Origin: Chitinophagaceae bacterium UBA1953 | Lineage (GTDB): Bacteria; Bacteroidota; Bacteroidia; Chitinophagales; Chitinophagaceae | NCBI GenBank assembly: GCA_002336115.1 | Contig: DDEN01000022.1 | Span: forward strand, 124,001-188,000 | Direction: 5' to 3' | Length of the DNA stretch: 64,000 nucleotides | In this document: positions 61,933 through 64,000 of the stretch, piece by piece | How the letters are laid out: the number at the start of each line of letters is the position of its first letter | Numbering within the stretch: position 1 is the stretch's first letter | Position numbers and translations under genes: made by a program | The notes under the pieces: model-generated | What the model saw: only the letters and a program-made list of their open reading frames with translations | Told to the model about the DNA's origin: nothing | Databases searched by the model: none

Positions 61933-63249
61933 TTACTTAGCGCTTTCGTTACTTAGTGGTTCAGCCATAGGCGCAGTTACATTCAAAAACTCTTCATACA
62001 TTTCCTTCCAGCCTTTAAACATCGGATCAGTTCCGAAAAAATGATTATGAAAGATGGAGATGAATGTCCCGTTTACTTTTTTTACTTCATTACATAAATG
62101 CATCATTTCATTCAAAGCCTCTTGTGCCGTTTGCTGCAATTCGTAAAACGAATTTGCTTCCATGAACGCAAAAGGATGAATACGTAATAAAGTCGATTCT
62201 TCTTTCTCCAGATCGTACCACAAGAAAGAATGAGAGGTAGATGCACGAAAGCCGTTTACCGCACCATAGCCCATGCTGTAATCATCAGTAAAACCTGCAT
62301 TGATCAATTCACGGTAAGAATGTGGCAGATGAAATAAAATATAATGATAGCGTGTTTGTGTAATTTTCTTTTTACTGATCGTTTCAAGAGTTTGTTTTTC
62401 TTTCACCAGCAGTTCTTTTATCACATTGCTTTTTGTTGAAGGATGCAACCCGACTGAATACTGCTGAGAAGTTGAATAAACCAACTGTTGCAATGCCTTT
62501 TGTTTGGGCAGAATATTTTTATCATACCTGCTGTTTTCTTCTGCAAGCAGGAAAAAATAAACTGGCTTCAGTTCATGTTTGCTGTGCAGTTCATTCATCC
62601 ATTCGTAGCTGTCAAACGGATCTTTTTCTTTTCCTCGTAAAACTTTTAAACGTTGTGAAATTGTTTTGGGCTGCCTTATTGATGCAGTAATACTTCGCCA
62701 GAAACCTTTATGCTTATAACTCCAGGCAATGTCAATATCGTAAGTGGGAAGAAAGCGAAAAACTGAAAACTGAAAATTGAAAATTGAAAACTTTTTGTGC
62801 AGTTGTTTTGCAAACTTTTGCATCCAGATATCAACTACCGGCTGATGCATAAACCCTTCTTTCCATGCCAATGAATTCCAGTGTGCATACCTGCCATACT
62901 CATCGGGTTCATGTTCAAGATATTCTTCGTAACGTGTAATAAGGTAAAAGACGGCGGAGAAAATATCAAAACCAAAATCATCATCACTTTGGTAAAATGC
63001 TTTTACATCATTCCATTCAAAGCATTCGATAAACTGTTTGCGTAAACCGGTTTCATGCAGCAATCCTGATGACTTGATGTAAAATTCAGCAGCATCAATC
63101 CGTTCATCCGAATAATTCAGTTTTTGATTTTTATACGAAGCAAAATATTCCGGATCATCTGTTAGCTCAGCCTGCCACAACAATTTTTCATTGAAATAAT
63201 CAAGAATATACCTGAAACGTGATGTTATGTTGGGTGTATAAATAAGCAT
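61933..63249 (-). CDS. Polysaccharide deacetylase-like protein with DUF7033-type N-terminus
   Basis: 438 residues. The N-terminal about 150 residues (RFRYILDYFNEKLLWQAELTDDPEYFASYKNQKLNYSDE, FDIFSAVFYLITRYEEYL) resemble the DUF7033 domain found before NodB-like domains. The rest has a TIM-barrel deacetylase-like pattern: LPTYDIDIAWSYK (metal Asp), VGLHPSTKS (metal His) and LLRIHPFAFMEA. Residues KKFSIFNFQFSVFRF are encoded by a GAAAAYT heptamer array (62757-62792). The last residues, PLSNESAK, come from a GTTACTTAG repeat. It probably acts on surface or cell-wall glycans. It starts nine bases after the lutB-like stop on the same strand. Confidence 0.75.
   Translation of the reverse strand: MLIYTPNITSRFRYILDYFNEKLLWQAELTDDPEYFASYKNQKLNYSDERIDAAEFYIKSSGLLHETGLRKQFIECFEWNDVKAFYQSDDDFGFDIFSAVFYLITRYEEYLEHEPDEYGRYAHWNSLAWKEGFMHQPVVDIWMQKFAKQLHKKFSIFNFQFSVFRFLPTYDIDIAWSYKHKGFWRSITASIRQPKTISQRLKVLRGKEKDPFDSYEWMNELHSKHELKPVYFFLLAEENSRYDKNILPKQKALQQLVYSTSQQYSVGLHPSTKSNVIKELLVKEKQTLETISKKKITQTRYHYILFHLPHSYRELINAGFTDDYSMGYGAVNGFRASTSHSFLWYDLEKEESTLLRIHPFAFMEANSFYELQQTAQEALNEMMHLCNEVKKVNGTFISIFHNHFFGTDPMFKGWKEMYEEFLNVTAPMAEPLSNESAK
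62757..62792. repeat. Heptanucleotide tandem array inside a coding frame
   Basis: Five adjoining units of GAAAAYT form (GAAAAACT, GAAAACT, GAAAATT, GAAAATT, GAAAACT on plus). On the minus strand they encode FSIFNFQFSVF within the deacetylase-like protein, just before its metal-binding LPTYDID motif. Confidence 0.65.
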
Positions 63250-63257
63250 TGAAGAAA

Positions 63258-64000
63258 TTACTTGCCATTCTTTTCACGCCACAACTGGTTGAATGTTTTT
63301 TCAGGGAAATTCAGATTACCACGATGCCTCGTCCATTCTTTTCCAAAATTACTAACCATCCAGTTTTTGATTTTACTGTTGCCCATGTTCATCATTTTGC
63401 GGTTGAGGCATGCCTGTTTCCATATTTTCCATGCAACACGCTCACCAAAAGATGAATAGCCTTGTTCAACTGCTTCATGACGGTTTTCTAATAACAGCTC
63501 ATGTAAATTAATTCTCACCGGGCAAACTTCCGTACAGTTACCACATAAAGAAGATGCAAAACTGAGATGTTTAAACTCTTCCATACCTCTTAAATGCGGA
63601 GTAATTACTTTTCCTATAGGACCACTATAAGTTGTTCCGTAACTATGCCCACCAATATTTTTGTAAACAGGACAAGCATTTAAACACGCTCCGCAACGTA
63701 TGCAATACAATGCTTCACGAACTGCAGGATTCTTCAGCAAATTCGTACGACCGTTATCAAGTAATATTACATACATTTCTTCAGGACCATCTGCTTCACC
63801 GGCTTGTTTCGGACCAAGAACAATATTGTTATAAACTGTTACATACTGACCTGTTCCAAAAGTTGCAAGCAGCGGCCAGAACAAACCAAGATCACTGATA
63901 CTTGGTAACATTTTTTCAATGCCAACAATTACAATATGTGTTTTGGGAAAAGCACAACTGAGTCTTGCGTTGCCTTCATTTTCTGTAACAGCAACACCAC
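63258..64000 (-). CDS. lutB: Lactate utilisation iron-sulfur protein LutB-like (partial, N-terminus outside window)
   Basis: The minus-strand frame enters from the right edge and stops at 63258. The first visible residues, GVAVTENEGNARLSCAFPKTHIVIVGIEKMLPSISDL, match the LUD part of LutB; the ATG at 63911 is internal, not the start. Then follow two 4Fe-4S clusters: YCIRCGACLNACPVYKNIGGHSYG, and SLCGNCTEVCPVRINLHELLL. The end has KIWKQACLNRKMMNMGN. LutB moves electrons from L-lactate with LutA and LutC. LutC is encoded 25 kb away at 37164. LutA could lie to the right. Confidence 0.92.
   Translation of the reverse strand, partial: GVAVTENEGNARLSCAFPKTHIVIVGIEKMLPSISDLGLFWPLLATFGTGQYVTVYNNIVLGPKQAGEADGPEEMYVILLDNGRTNLLKNPAVREALYCIRCGACLNACPVYKNIGGHSYGTTYSGPIGKVITPHLRGMEEFKHLSFASSLCGNCTEVCPVRINLHELLLENRHEAVEQGYSSFGERVAWKIWKQACLNRKMMNMGNSKIKNWMVSNFGKEWTRHRGNLNFPEKTFNQLWREKNGK

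Noticed and set aside
63258..63911. ATG at 63911 as the start of the lutB-like gene
   Set aside because: The frame continues upstream to the window edge with clear LutB residues (VAVTENEGNARLS), so this Met is internal.

Overview
The window looks like a chromosomal segment of a Bacteroidota bacterium, most likely of the Chitinophagaceae or a close relative. The reasons are two tandem SusC/SusD pairs, a PorZ-like protein with a C-terminal type IX secretion sorting domain, Bacteroidota-type -7 promoter boxes (TAnnTTTG) in front of several genes, no Shine-Dalgarno signals, many lipoproteins, and the order rsfS-ftsH-lutC divergent from birA. Most genes are housekeeping or envelope genes. No rRNA, tRNA, CRISPR array, intact transposase or prophage was seen.

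Layout. 1-3.4 kb: partial MoxR ATPase, a small unknown protein, a secreted cyclophilin, gcvH and a VanZ-like protein. 3.4-3.7 kb: two hairpin-plus-tail units repeated 164 bp apart. 3.8-13 kb: a metzincin-like lipoprotein with thrombospondin-3 repeats, prfA, an amidohydrolase, recO, porZ-like and an MMPL transporter. 13-23.7 kb: two SusC/SusD pairs and a lipoprotein, bounded by strong terminators. 23.7-31 kb (minus strand): a TlpA-like lipoprotein, gatB, a PDZ protein, a GNAT acetyltransferase and alaS. 31-37 kb: an M23 peptidase, a MerR regulator and a CxxS thioredoxin on plus; on minus, a run of gamma-glutamylcyclotransferase, hicB-hicA, an LpxH-like hydrolase, a propeller protein and MscS. 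37-41 kb: lutC, ftsH, rsfS and birA. 41-46.8 kb: icd, a thioredoxin-fold protein, a small HExxH protein, bcp and an M23 peptidase. 47-56.3 kb: the carB region. 56.4-64 kb: comEC, purH, an EamA transporter, rluF, a polysaccharide deacetylase-like protein and partial lutB.

The most striking region is 46957-56252. The large subunit of carbamoyl-phosphate synthase is encoded by two separate genes: 547 aa for the carboxyphosphate half plus oligomerisation domain, and 397 aa for the carbamoyl-phosphate half. They lie 6.4 kb apart on the same strand. Between them is a six-gene surface-modification cassette: SGNH hydrolase, NodU/CmcH-type carbamoyltransferase, a DUF5989-like small protein, an SxtJ-like membrane protein, a second SGNH hydrolase and a polytopic membrane protein. 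The cassette's central enzyme family consumes carbamoyl phosphate, the product of the two flanking genes. The split falls at the natural inter-domain linker. The first half has its own intrinsic terminator and the second half has its own -7-like box.

Intergenic DNA is rich in short repeats: a perfect 31-nt palindrome, four CTGTTAC heptamers at exact 11-bp spacing, a MITE-like imperfect palindrome of about 130 bp, heptanucleotide tandem arrays (one inside a coding frame), and degenerate sequences of the TTTCACACAAAG / CACGAATG / GTTACTTAG kind. Functions are assigned by recognising motifs and families by eye; no database search was run.
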